Shown one piece after another: positions 1 to 9,929 of a stretch of DNA of 64,000 nucleotides. Below the pieces are notes generated by a model. The model was not told the DNA's origin and did not search any database. It worked only from the letters and a program-made list of their open reading frames with translations. The DNA is from Dryomyza anilis (taxonomy: Eukaryota; Arthropoda; Insecta; Diptera; Dryomyzidae): contig OX638134.1 in the NCBI GenBank assembly GCA_951804985.1, positions 81,261,679-81,325,678 of the forward strand, given 5' to 3'. The position numbers were made by a program, and so were the translations under genes. The stretch's first letter is position 1. Every line of letters begins with the position of its first letter.

Positions 1-284
1 GCTATTTGTTCATAGTTTTTTTTTATATGTTATATACAAAAAAATAATTATATGAAAAGTTCATTTATTTTACATATTTAATGACTGTGTCAGAATAACT
101 GGACACATTCTGTGTGCTTTCATGCGTTAATGTCATTTTTTCCACATTCATCGAATTTGCATAATTGGCACATTTAAATGCTATAATTATTATGGGTTCT
201 TTATTGATTAAAAATAAAATTGCAGGGTCAATTTTAAATAACATTTATTAAGCTGTTTTAAGTAATTAAAGCAAAATATTTTCT

Positions 285-1965
285 TATTTTTTTTAATTTT
301 ATAGTGAAAAATTTAATGAATTTTTAGTGAAAAATTGAGTTTTAGTGAAAATTTTATTTTTTAGTGAAAAATTGCATTTTTAGTGAAAATTTTAATTTTG
401 AATGAAAAATTGAATTTTTAGTGAAAAATTGAATTTTTAGTGAAAAATTGAATTTTTAGTGAAAAATTGAATTTTAAGTGAAAAATTGAATATTTAGTGA
501 AAAATTCAGTTATTATTGAAAAATGGAATTTTTAGTGAAAAATTGTCTTTTTAATGAAAATTTGCATGATAATTTGAATTTTAAGTGAACATTTTAATTT
601 TTAATAAATAATTTAATTTTTAGTGAAAAATTATGTTTTTTCAGTGAAAATTTGCATTTTTAATGATATATTGAATTTTAAGTGAAAATTTAAATTTTTA
701 GTGAAAAATTGAATTTTTAATGAAAAATTGAATTTTTAGTGAAAAATTGAATTTTTAGTGAAAAATTGATTTTTTAGTGAAAAATAGAATTTTACTGAAA
801 AACTGTATTTTTAGTGATAAATTGACTTTTTAATGAAAAATTGAATTTTTAATGAAAAATTTAATTTTTAGTGAAAAATTTAATTTTTAGTGAAAAATTT
901 AATTTTTAGTGAAAAATTGAATTTGTAGTGAAAAATTGAGTTTTTAGTGAAAAATTGAATTTTTAGTGAAAAATTGAATTTTTAGTGAAAAATTGAATTT
1001 TTAGTGAAAATTTTACTCAAAAATTGAATTTTAAGTGAAAAATAGAATTTTAGTGAAAAACTGAATTTCTAGTGAAAATTTGAATTTTTAATGAAAAATT
1101 GAATTTTTAGTGAAAATTTGAATTTTTAGTGAAAATTGAATTTGCAGTGACAAATTTAATTTTTAGTGAAATATTGAATTTTCAGTGAAAAATTGAATTT
1201 TTAGTGAAAATTTGAATTTTTAGTGAAAAATTGAATTTTTAGTTAAAAACTGAATATTTAGATGAAAACTGAATAATTCGTGGAAATTTTAATTTTTAGC
1301 GAAATATTGAATATTTACTGAAAAATTAATTTTTATTAAAAAATTTAATTTTTAATGAAAAATTAAATTTTTAATGATAAATTGAATGTTTAGTGAAAAA
1401 TTGTGATCTTAGTGAAAAATTTAGATTTTAATGAAAAATTGAATTTTCAGTGACAAATTTAATTTTTAGTGAAAAATTGTGTTTTTAGAGAAAATTTGAA
1501 TTTTTAGTGAAAAATTGAATTTTTAGTGAAAAATAGAACTTTAGTGAAAAACTGAATTTTTAGTGAAAAATTATCTTTTAATGAAAAATTTAATTTTTAA
1601 TAAAAAATTGAATTTTTAGTGAAAAATTGAATTTTTAGTGAAAAATTGAATTTTTAGTGAAAAAATTGAATTTTTAGTGAATATTTAAATTTTTTGTGAA
1701 AAATTGAGTTTTCAGTGACAAATTTAATTTTTAGTTCAAATTTAAATTTTTAGTGAAAAATTGAATTTTTAGTGACAAATTGAATTATTGAATTTTTAGT
1801 TAAAAACTGAATACTTAGATGAAAACTGAATTATTCGTGGAAAATTTAATTTTTAGCGAAATATTGAATTTTTACTGAAAAATTAATTTTTATTAAAAAA
1901 TTTAATTTTTAATGAAAAATTAAATTTTTAGAGAACATTTTTATTTTTAGTAGAAAATTTGGACA
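285..1965. repeat. AT-rich tandem array, 19-bp unit
   Basis: Roughly 1.7 kb of degenerate tandem copies of a 19-bp unit close to GAATTTTTAGTGAAAAATT; the unit is itself nearly palindromic (AATTTTT...AAAAATT). Variants differ by point changes and small indels. Blocks near 1236-1390 and 1798-1935 are almost identical long stretches of variant units, so part of the array was duplicated as a block. No coding potential is visible. The first 280 bases before it are plain AT-rich DNA. Confidence 0.9.
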
Positions 1966-2314
1966 AATCATGAAATTACTGCAAAAATTTAATTTTCTAT
2001 ATAAAATTTTAAAATTTTGAATTTTTGTGAGAAAGTTTTTTTGTTTAAATTTTGATTTCTACAAAGTTTAGTCTCTTTACACAAAAGTAAAAAAGCTCAT
2101 TAACATTAAAACTACCGATAGATGGTACGATTTGCGTTTTCCGGTCTGTGGACTTGAGATGCTGCTCTGCTGATGCACTTAAAAAGTATCCGAAATGCTA
2201 ACAGCACCGAGCACCAAAAGACCAAGAAGCAGAGACAGAACAGAAACAGATGCAGCTGATGAATGTGATTATGATAGTGATTATGATGCTGATGCGATTG
2301 AATGCGATTCTTAC

Positions 2315-2411
2315 CTGCTGCGGCGCACGCAACAAAAGTCGTGGAAAACAAGACGATGAGCGACCGCACGATCGTTAGTAAAACAAAACAATTAATTTTT
2401 GTTTGAAACAT
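2315..2411 (-). CDS. First coding exon of a secreted or membrane protein (partial gene, rest off the left edge)
   Basis: On the minus strand an ATG at 2411 opens 32 codons (MFQTKINCFVLLTIVRSLIV...), a typical signal peptide: a lysine near the N terminus, a hydrophobic core and a small-residue end (ACAAA). The frame stops being protein-like exactly at a good splice donor (GCAG|GTAAGA), leaving phase 1. After the donor, reading on gives a His/Asn-rich stretch that looks intronic. The 300 bases upstream are richer in GC than the surroundings and look like a 5' UTR and promoter. The gene cannot be named from a signal peptide alone; further exons would lie toward or beyond position 1. A GTG two codons upstream is unlikely to be the start. 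Confidence 0.5.
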
Positions 2412-2659
2412 TTTCACTGCACTTTCATGTAACGCTTTCGCTCGTTAAGAATTAAGAAAAATACGATAATACTGCTGATGTGAAGAAAGTTCGGAACAAA
2501 CGGTACGCTCGAGACGCAAAATGCAGAGTCTCAGATTTGAACAGCCGACGATGGAGCTCAACAACACAAAGTACACTTTTTAGGCTTTGTCAAGATGCGA
2601 AGATGTTCAAAAAAATACAAACAGAAAAACGAACAAAAAAAATTCACACAAAATAAAAA

Positions 2660-2735
2660 TGCTCTTTTGAGTTACGTTGCTGCTTCCGTTCTGTTCGTCG
2701 TTCGCACAGTTTAAATATTATGTGACTTCACACTA
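2660..2735 (-). promoter_or_regulatory. Candidate promoter of the left-edge gene
   Basis: Read on the minus strand, a TATA-like AATATTTAAAC lies near 2713-2723. About 30 bases downstream is a purine/CAG-rich stretch typical of fly 5' UTRs, leading to the ATG at 2411. No initiator consensus is unambiguous. Position is inferred from the ATG and signal-peptide exon. Confidence 0.3.
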
Positions 2736-2879
2736 ATAATCGCACAATTAAAACACAATTAATTTAAATAGACGCGTGTTTGATGGCTTTTCAATTTCTT
2801 TCTTTCTCTCTGCTTTTCTACATTTAAAAAGGCATTGTATGCCGTAGTTTTTAATTATTCTTGTGAATATTGTAAATTT

Positions 2880-3475
2880 GTCTCGTATGTGTAGCACTTT
2901 TTAGCGGCAACAACTGCAACACTTTGTCGTCTGAATTCTCAAAACCGACTAAAGTCTCCAGTGGAGTTTTTCAAAGAACAAACGTACGAAACGTAACGCC
3001 ACTCGGTAGCCCGGTATACAAAATACAAAAATCAAACAACGTAACGAACCGAACAACGACGCACCAAATCAAATCAAACCAAAGCGAACCCGCACGGAAC
3101 GGAACGATCGTCTCGTCGAAGAGAAAGGTTTCGAGCACAAATGCAGAATGATATTTCATTGACAAGGTCTACAAATTTATATAGTGAAAGGCTGCGCTGC
3201 TATGGAAACGCCAAACAGCTGCCAGCAACTGCCAGCAGCAAGTTAGGCAGTCGGCCAGCAGGCAGCTCAGAGTCGTCTGTCTTAGCAGCAAATGTCAGTA
3301 TTGCGCCGCTGTACATATTCACGAAAAAGACGACGACGACGTCGACGATGAAGAAGAAAATGAAACTCGACAAACAGCGCCAAGCGAACCGCACAACAAA
3401 CGGCACTACACTCTACTCCACAACCTGCCACTTCATACACTCCACATCATACACTCCACACTTCATGGCATGATC
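2880..3475. other. GC-richer upstream region of the left-edge gene
   Basis: This 600-bp stretch is markedly less AT-rich than its surroundings, with CAGC/GACGA microrepeats (for example cagcaactgccagcagcaag). Short open frames exist on both strands, but none has recognisable domains or a clear initiation context. It may be promoter-proximal regulatory DNA or an unannotated 5' UTR exon. Confidence 0.3.
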
Positions 3476-3479
3476 AGTG

Positions 3480-4020
3480 GCGTATAATAGCTTTTTGGGG
3501 CCCTAGGCGTGTGCTACACAAAAATGTTTTCCATACCAATGCTACCCGCCAAACGTCATCTACCAAATCTCCAAATTAATATATTCTTTAAACTAATATT
3601 AATTTAAACTACAAACTAGCAATGTCAATCCCGGGGATCGCGGGATTTGAGTCAAATCAGTCCCGAGAAAGTGATCCCGGGATTTTCGGGATTACAAAAA
3701 AATGCTAGTTGATCAATTTTTAATAGTTTATACAAAAGTCTTTCAATGTTTTTATAAACATTTCGTGAAAAAGTAAATCTAACATTTAATGGATTGTAAA
3801 CTTAAAACACAAAAGGTCTCTTTCTGTACTAACGAATGTCGTCAAAAGTAAAGAATTACGTCACTTTCGACTAATAGTCAATCGTGTCGAAATACAGAAA
3901 GTCTCATTTTTAACTAATTTTTATTTTGAAGACAGTCGTAAGATTTACTATCAACTTTGTTGCCGAATTAAATCCGGGTTATGGTTATTTTATGCCTTTG
4001 TTATAATTCCCGGGACTAAT
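3480..4020. other. Intergenic, transposon-like remnant
   Basis: No gene seen. The CCCGGGAT/ATCCCGGG motif recurs at 3630-3680 and 4008-4025 on an otherwise AT-rich background and suggests an old element with inverted motifs, but clean ends cannot be defined. Confidence 0.3.
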
Positions 4021-4029
4021 CCCGACCGA

Positions 4030-4370
4030 AAACGGATCGTTTCAACGAGAGCTGTGAATGCTATCGACTGCTCGATTGCAGATTTTTGCTTCACGTTACT
4101 TTTAAGCGGTACTCTCGTTTTGATACTAGTTTTCTGTACTAAACGTTCCGCTAAACATATTTTTATTATTAAAATCTAATGTTTCGAACTCTAACAAAAT
4201 TTTGTAATAAACATTTTTTTATCAACATGCAACTAACGCAAAACAAAATTTCTATGAAAACGATACCTCAAGTGATGTCGAGCAGCTACTATCATCAGTT
4301 TGATACGTGAAGCAAAAACGATAGAAAAACTATCGTTTTTGTTCGATATCGAGTTACACGATTCCACTCC
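4030..4370 (-). mobile_element. MITE family C, copy 1 (one end truncated)
   Basis: Reverse-complement match to the element at 34921-35313. Its right end carries the TIR CGATTCCACTCC, and the internal hairpin AAAAACGATAG-loop-CTATCGTTTTT is conserved. The left TIR is missing, so the copy is truncated. No open reading frame; non-autonomous. Confidence 0.65.
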
Positions 4371-4479
4371 ACGATTTAAAACCGAACGACAATAAATTGA
4401 CACTAAATTCTAAACTGTTATTCGTGTTTCAATCCTTGAACTAAATCAATATCTTCTAATAAACTTTACAGTCTGAAAA

Positions 4480-4760
4480 CCTAAATAGTTTTCAAACCCA
4501 ACCCCTACGTGGTTCACTCAACTCTCAAAAGAATCACGTATTACAGAGACAATTCGTTCTTCAGTCGCACGATACGCTTGTGGAATAATCTCCCTACGAC
4601 TGTTTTTGCCGACTGACAAGTTCAAAACAAAAATACACCGTCACTACTCCATCTTTTCTCCTTCCCTATAACCCTAAACTTTTCGATCAACACTATACTT
4701 GCATGAATAGGGTCCATCCCCTGAATATTTGTTAATCTGTAAAAAAAATACTACCAAAGA
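4480..4760 (+). pseudogene. 3' end of a jockey/CR1-like non-LTR retrotransposon (fragment)
   Basis: One frame reads ITYYRDNSFFSRTIRLWNNL before a stop. This is the typical C-terminal motif of jockey/CR1-type reverse transcriptase ORFs (NSFFPRT.RLWNSLP). It matches the frame of the fragment at 43155-43500 (THYRKNSFFSRTIRAW). A 3' UTR-like stretch and an A-run near 4740 follow. It is 5' truncated and inactive. Confidence 0.6.
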
Positions 4761-4857
4761 CTTTTTGTGCTCTGACAGACTCTAAAGAAATCTCACACTA
4801 AACCTGTCGATGTTACATCGAAAAGATTCAACTATTTTCGTAATATTATCGAGGCCT

Positions 4858-4975
4858 TAGATGGTTAGTGCGTCGGAATACAAGTCGAAAGATCGCTGGT
4901 TCGAATCACCTTAAATGTAAAATAGAAAATGTGTTTTTATAGGACGCTACCTCTCGACAGACAATTAAAATTAAT
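4858..4975 (+). mobile_element. tRNA-derived SINE, head fragment
   Basis: Contains an A-box-like segment (TTAGATGGTTAGTGCG) and a B box (GGTTCGAATC) about 35 bases apart. The ACGCTACCTCTCG block shared with the other SINE copies in this window follows, and then the copy degenerates. Truncated after the head. Confidence 0.5.
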
Positions 4976-6300
4976 AAAATTCAAATTGTGCCCACATATT
5001 CCAAATTTAACTGAATTATTTTAAAAATTCGAATTTATTTCAATAATTTCCAATAATTTGTATAAAAATTAATAAAGATCCAATAAATATATCAAATTTA
5101 TATTCCCTGGAAAACTTGGCCCATGTCACATATAAAATCCGACACTGTTCAATACCATACCATGCTACCAGAGCTCACGAAACGAATCTGGCAGTAAAAC
5201 ATAGGAAAGTATAATCTTTATGAAGTGCTGCCCGATGTTGTTCATATGCGAGATTTTCCTTTTTTTTTTGACTCCGCTGTCACGGCGTGTATTTGGCTTG
5301 GCAGCAGAATCATCATAATCATCATAATAAACATTATGATCATCATGCACAGCAATTGCTGGACATTAATTCGAATGGAGTTGAATTTAAATAACAGAAA
5401 GATATGTTTTCGGCATTCACATAGCAGAAATGTGCTCGTCCGTCCGTCCGTCTGTCCGTTTGTGTGTGTTTTAACAAATGTGAAATGCAGAAAATGGCCT
5501 GCGGTACAATTATTATGCACGATTTAAATATGTTCATCAGTAAAAGACAAACATGAAAAAAATTACATGGACCATTAGTAAGTCTACATATTCACCAACA
5601 TGTTTGCCGCCAAAGTAGATCAGTGGTTATCCATATCAAGAGCCTGCTTCTTTCTACCCCCCACAGCGTAATATAGTTTTTATAGTTCTCCAATGTAAAG
5701 AGTATTTTTATGACCAACTCCCCTTTTCTTTTTCTATGCCGCATCAATAATACTTGTGACTGCATAAAAACTCCAAGTACTGACACGTTAATCAAAGTTC
5801 TCAATACATCAATTGTATTTCGAAAATTGTGGAGGTCAGCGTTCAATTAATCAATTACTATACCGATTTAACTCGGAGCTCTAATAAAGATACATCATTT
5901 GTAGTAGGTTCTTTTAGGGTCAGTGCGTATTTGGTGTGTTCTCAATTAAATGATTTCAAATCAATAAAGATTGTAAAGATTTAATATCTTAATAACACTC
6001 AATATTATAATTTTTAAAATTATTGGTTTACAAATATATTTAAATAATGTTCAACTATTGAGTGAAATATTTATACCAAATGATACGAAGATGTTAAACT
6101 ATGAAATTGCCTTACAACTTTTGTAATTTTTCAATTATATTTTTCATATTAATTAATAAATTGAATAAAAAAAAAAGATTTAAAAATTGTGTTACGTTGT
6201 TTTCTTCCACATTGATTTATTTATTTTCGAAATAAAACAATAAGTGTCTGGATGTTTTATGAAATGGCACACATTTTTATGGTACGAAATCACGGATATC
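4976..6300. other. Intergenic, nothing recognised
   Basis: AT-rich sequence with short simple repeats (ATC/AATC near 5310-5345, CCGT/CTGT near 5440-5465). Open frames here are short and without recognisable domains. Confidence 0.5.
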
Positions 6301-6386
6301 ATAAATCTATACTATATATAAAATTAACGTAAATGTACCTAATTCCGTCACTCTAACGAAACCCGAGTGGAAATTTCGTTCCGGAT

Positions 6387-6423
6387 GCGATCATTGTCTG
6401 ATGCCCAATCAGACAATGATCGC
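6387..6423. repeat. Perfect 16-bp hairpin
   Basis: GCGATCATTGTCTGAT, loop GCCCA, then its exact reverse complement. It sits inside a GATCAG-rich segment (6380-6500) that looks like the end of a decayed transposon, possibly a Helitron-type terminal hairpin, but no CTAG end follows. Confidence 0.7.
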
Positions 6424-6650
6424 CTGATTTGATCAGGGGTTTTCATCAGTGACTGATTCAAAACGTGACGATATTCGAAGATGCTATCCCGATCAGGCCT
6501 TCTGATTTTACTTTTATCCTAACCTTATATAATGTAATGTATATTTACACACAGAGAACTGATTTGTTGCGGCAACCAACTAAATTGCCCTACCGAATCA
6601 TTCAGTTGTGAGAACAACTGAGAAAGTAGTTGTAACAACCCCTTAAATAG

Positions 6651-6832
6651 GTTGTGGCGACCTACAAGTCAGTGAGCATGATGTTGTGGCAACTTCCAAG
6701 TTGGTGAGAATGAGGTTGTGGCAACCTCCAAGTTGGTGACTATGAAGTTTTGGCAACCTCCAAGTTGATGAAGATGAGGTTGTGGCAACCTCCAAGTTGA
6801 TGAAGATGAGGTTGTGGCAACCGCCAATTCTT
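6651..6832. repeat. 32-bp minisatellite, about 5.7 units
   Basis: The motif GTTGTGGCAACCTCCAAGTT recurs at exact 32-base spacing (starts 6651, 6683, 6715, 6747, 6779, 6811). The unit contains the palindrome GTTGTGGCAAC. The period is not a multiple of three and divergence follows no codon pattern, so the minus-strand open frame across it is a by-product of the repeat. Confidence 0.85.
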
Positions 6833-6849
6833 TTTAAACTGCATTTACC

Positions 6850-7855
6850 AAATTTGAGACCTTTCAAACAAAAAACAGTTTAGTGAGCATTGCATAACTA
6901 TTGCAATGACAAAAAGTCAACGTTTTGAGTCTAAATGAGATATTTCCAATTTTTAAAATATTGATAATTTGTATTTCCTTTGTGTTTAACATTTATTTAT
7001 TAGAATATTTTATTTTATTAGAATAATTTTGTCTACCCAATTTTATTATAATGGGTTTTTAATAATATCTCGATCATATTAATACGATATCTAATCAGGT
7101 TTTTTTCATAACTATCACATCAGGTTTCATGTTCCCACTTTATAATTTTATATATACTAAACCACTGGACATATTTAAAAACGGTTTCAGTTTATGATTT
7201 ATGTGTTAATTGTTTATTAAATTCACATACAAATATTTTGATTTCAATGTTAAATGTATTAACTATGTTTAAATATGAAAAATAAAGTCTCAAATGAAAA
7301 AAAATCCATGTTCATGGCTTTATCTTTAAAACTAAAACAGTGAGCACATTTTTTTAGATCTTAATGTAAGCATTTCATAAAGCAAAGATTTTTTAAAATT
7401 GGTTAACTTTTGGATTTTTATAATTTTTTAAAGATTTTTCATGAAAAAATCTGAACATACGTTCTCTCAAGAATTCTCTGCTTTTAAAATTTTCAAAATG
7501 GATTGTTTGTAATATCAATTATATACGTTTTGTACAATATGCGACCATCGTTCATGTAAGATCGTTGCTGCTTTTATTAAAATCGGGAGTGTCTTTTTAT
7601 TTCAAAATATATTTGGAATATAAATCTTTGGTACTTCAAATGTTTTACTATTTTACATTAAATTTAGAATCTATTTTCAAGAGTCTAACTTGAATCTGGG
7701 TGTTTATTGGGTGTATATTGCAATTGAGAGTAAGAGAGGTTCTAATCAAGCTCAACTCATTATTATCTGAATTAAAATAAAGTTTTCAAGTGCTTTGAAC
7801 ACCACAATTTCCCATAATGTTCAAATACGCATAATATTAATATAATCCTTTAATA
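6850..7855. other. Intergenic, nothing recognised
   Basis: Strongly AT-rich, no convincing frames, no clear repeat structure. Confidence 0.5.
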
Positions 7856-7858
7856 TTA

Positions 7859-7981
7859 GCCGCGTAGCTCAGCCGTAGCTGTGGAATGCGAGCCGAAAGG
7901 TCCCCGGTTCAAGCCTGGACTGGGGCTAACAACTACCTCTCGGTAGTAAATGGCAAACCTACGAGAGTAAAACCATTGCCT
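7859..7981 (+). mobile_element. tRNA-derived SINE, plus-strand head
   Basis: Starts CGCGTAGCTCAGCCGTAG (A box) with B box GGTTCAAGCC at about 7907, then the SINE body (CTACCTCTCGGTAGTAAATG). It is cut after TTGCCT where the minus-strand copy begins. Confidence 0.75.
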
Positions 7982-7983
7982 AA

Positions 7984-8280
7984 TAATAATAGTTTGGCAC
8001 TACAGTCCTATAAGAACTTAGGCTGAGCTCTCTCACCATTTTGAGCTGTGCGTGCTATATTTGTACTCAAAGTGGTGGGACCTACAGTTTATTGCCGAAT
8101 CCGAACGGCGGGTGTGAGCTTTTTCATAGGCAATGTTTTACTCTCGGAGGTTTGCCATTTACTGCCGAGAGGTAGCGCGGTATAGAAAAATGATTCCATG
8201 AAAAGATGTTGTTAACCCCAGTCCAGGCTTGAACCGGGGACCTTTCGGCTCGCTGTTCCACGCACTAACCACTGAGCTAC
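7984..8280 (-). mobile_element. tRNA-derived SINE, full-length minus-strand copy
   Basis: Read on the minus strand: GTAGCTCAGTGGTTAGTGCG (A box), GGTTCAAGCC (B box), then a body of about 200 bases ending in a TATTATTATT tail. The tRNA-like head, Pol III boxes and short-repeat tail define a tRNA-derived SINE. Related copies are at 4858, 37284, 37630 and 53527. Confidence 0.8.
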
Positions 8281-8294
8281 ACAAATATACAAAT

Positions 8295-8385
8295 ATACAC
8301 ACAGCTCAAAATGGTGAGAGAGCTCGGCCGAAATTCTATAGAGGACTGTAGCGCCAAACTATTATGATTATTATTATGATTTGTA
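8295..8385 (+). mobile_element. tRNA-derived SINE, plus-strand tail
   Basis: Carries the SINE 3' body (CAGCTCAAAATGGTGAGAGA ... GCCAAACTATTATGATT). With the plus-strand head at 7859-7981 it flanks the minus-strand copy, as if one SINE were split by another or an internal segment were inverted. Confidence 0.65.
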
Positions 8386-8389
8386 ATAT

Positions 8390-9490
8390 TTATTACTTCA
8401 ATAAAATTCAAACAGATTTTGTTTGTTCATTTAATTTAATTGCAATATCAATTTAACGAGGCGTATGAGTGATATTTTTTATAAATAACGATTCCGGAGC
8501 TATCCGAAACCTGGATTTATCGAATATAATGATGAGATAGACTCCGGGATAATTATTTTTTACTAATTTAGCTCAAATCCCAGGATTGACATTTGTTTTA
8601 ATTCAGTATCGTTAGTAGTTTTGAGAGTTGAAATCATTTTTTTTATTTTTCATTAGATCTGAAATGCTAATAAAAACATCCAAAAATATTCACATTTTTC
8701 GAGTTCAGATTCAAATATCTGAAAAATATATGGAAATATTTATTTGGTATATGTTGGTATATTGTAATTAGTCTTGACAACTGAAAGAAAATGTTCGTAT
8801 ACAGTTTTTTGATAAAATAGTTGTATAAGGAAATGTATTTTTATTCTAAAAAAAATGGCTGAACATGTTGATAAAATTTCAATATTCTTTAAAACGTTAC
8901 GCAATAGAAAAAACAGAGTATGCATTCAAAATCAGAAACCGCGTATGATATAGAATTCATATACGAGATGGCCATGGGAATAAATATTTATCGTTTTGTT
9001 CAGTAGAGTAATCGGTACTCGATCATGACCCTAGAATAGTTATTAAAATTTTTACCAGATTTTTGATTATGTTAAACAATTTATGGTTTATTGTTTTAGT
9101 ATTTAAGTTTTAATAATAAAAAAATACTTTTTTTCATGGTTATGCAGAACATATTACCATCCAGTAAACTAAATTACTAATCTATTATAATTTTTGAAAC
9201 ATTTTTATGATTCATTTTGAATCATGTTTGTTTTATATATTTGAACATATCACAAATAAAAAAACTATTTTTTGTTCACTAGTTCCAAATGGGTTAAAAA
9301 GAAAACAATATAAAACACTTATGGAAGAACTTAAATCTGGGTGGTACGCCTCTTTCTCTCTCGTATATCAGATCATTTATAAAATCGAAACTTTCAACGA
9401 TGCGAATGATTGAAGTTTTTATGGTTTTCTTTTTGTTATTTTTAGAATATATTAAAGAAAATAGCACCCATACTAAGAAGCACTTGAGAA
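8390..9490. other. Intergenic, AT-rich
   Basis: No clear gene. A frame ending at 9413 (MEELKSGWYASFSLVYQIIY...) follows a possible acceptor (ttcactag at about 9282) and could be a small exon, but nothing upstream joins to it and it is not recognised. Confidence 0.35.
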
Positions 9491-9496
9491 GACGGA

Positions 9497-9607
9497 ATGT
9501 CGCAGTTTCATCATAGCTTCAGTGGATTGGTTGGTGGTCGCACATTATCCAGCTTAGAAGTTGGGTTGACCGGTTGCTATACTAGTTATTATGGCACTTA
9601 TAAACAG
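9497..9607 (+). CDS. Possible small gene, exon 1 (37 codons)
   Basis: An ATG at 9497 opens 37 codons (MSQFHHSFSGLVGGRTLSSL...TYKQ) ending at the donor CAG|GTAAAA in phase 0. It would join to an exon at 9819-9929 after a good polypyrimidine tract (T-run, ttttgcag), giving a 73-aa protein. The composition is more GC-rich and protein-like than the surroundings. No domain is recognised. It could equally be a captured or decayed fragment; an in-frame TGA lies just upstream of the ATG. Confidence 0.4.
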
Positions 9608-9818
9608 GTAAAACAATTACAAATCACAGAAACGCCGCTGACACAGTTTCAGTTTCTCGACTTGACTTCTGTTTATGGTGTTTTATTTTTTCTCCGCTTC
9701 TGTTTGAATTTTTTTTTTTATAGAAAATAAAATTAAATTTCTTTTAATTACATGTGGTCTGGTTGGTGGTGGTCGGACGGTTGGATGGTTTTCTTGTGTT
9801 TTTTTTTTTCTTTTGCAG

Positions 9819-9929
9819 AATTGCGGAAAAGTGCTGCTCACACCTAAACACTGCGATAAATACATTTCTAAGATTTTCAAAATAGTTTTCACCGTTGGCT
9901 CAACATTACAGCCGATCGCCGGCATGTAG
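9819..9929 (+). CDS. Possible small gene, exon 2 (36 codons plus stop)
   Basis: Begins right after ttttttcttttgcag and reads NCGKVLLTPKHCDKYISKIF...PIAGM followed by TAG. It has two cysteines and a weakly hydrophobic C-terminal half. The frame is continuous with exon 1. Donor, pyrimidine tract, acceptor and phase all agree, which is the main support; the function is unknown. Confidence 0.4.
   Translation, partial: NCGKVLLTPKHCDKYISKIFKIVFTVGSTLQPIAGM

Noticed and set aside
2924..3473. Two overlapping plus-strand frames (75 and 110 codons) upstream of the left gene
   Set aside because: Low-complexity Thr/Asn/Ser composition, no splice or start context, no recognised domain; left as a GC-rich regulatory-type region.
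6643..6867. 74-codon minus-strand frame across the minisatellite
   Set aside because: The period is 32 bases and divergence shows no codon bias.
7859..8280. tRNA gene candidates (A and B boxes present)
   Set aside because: No cloverleaf with a proper acceptor stem; the same sequence recurs with a shared non-tRNA body, so it is a SINE.
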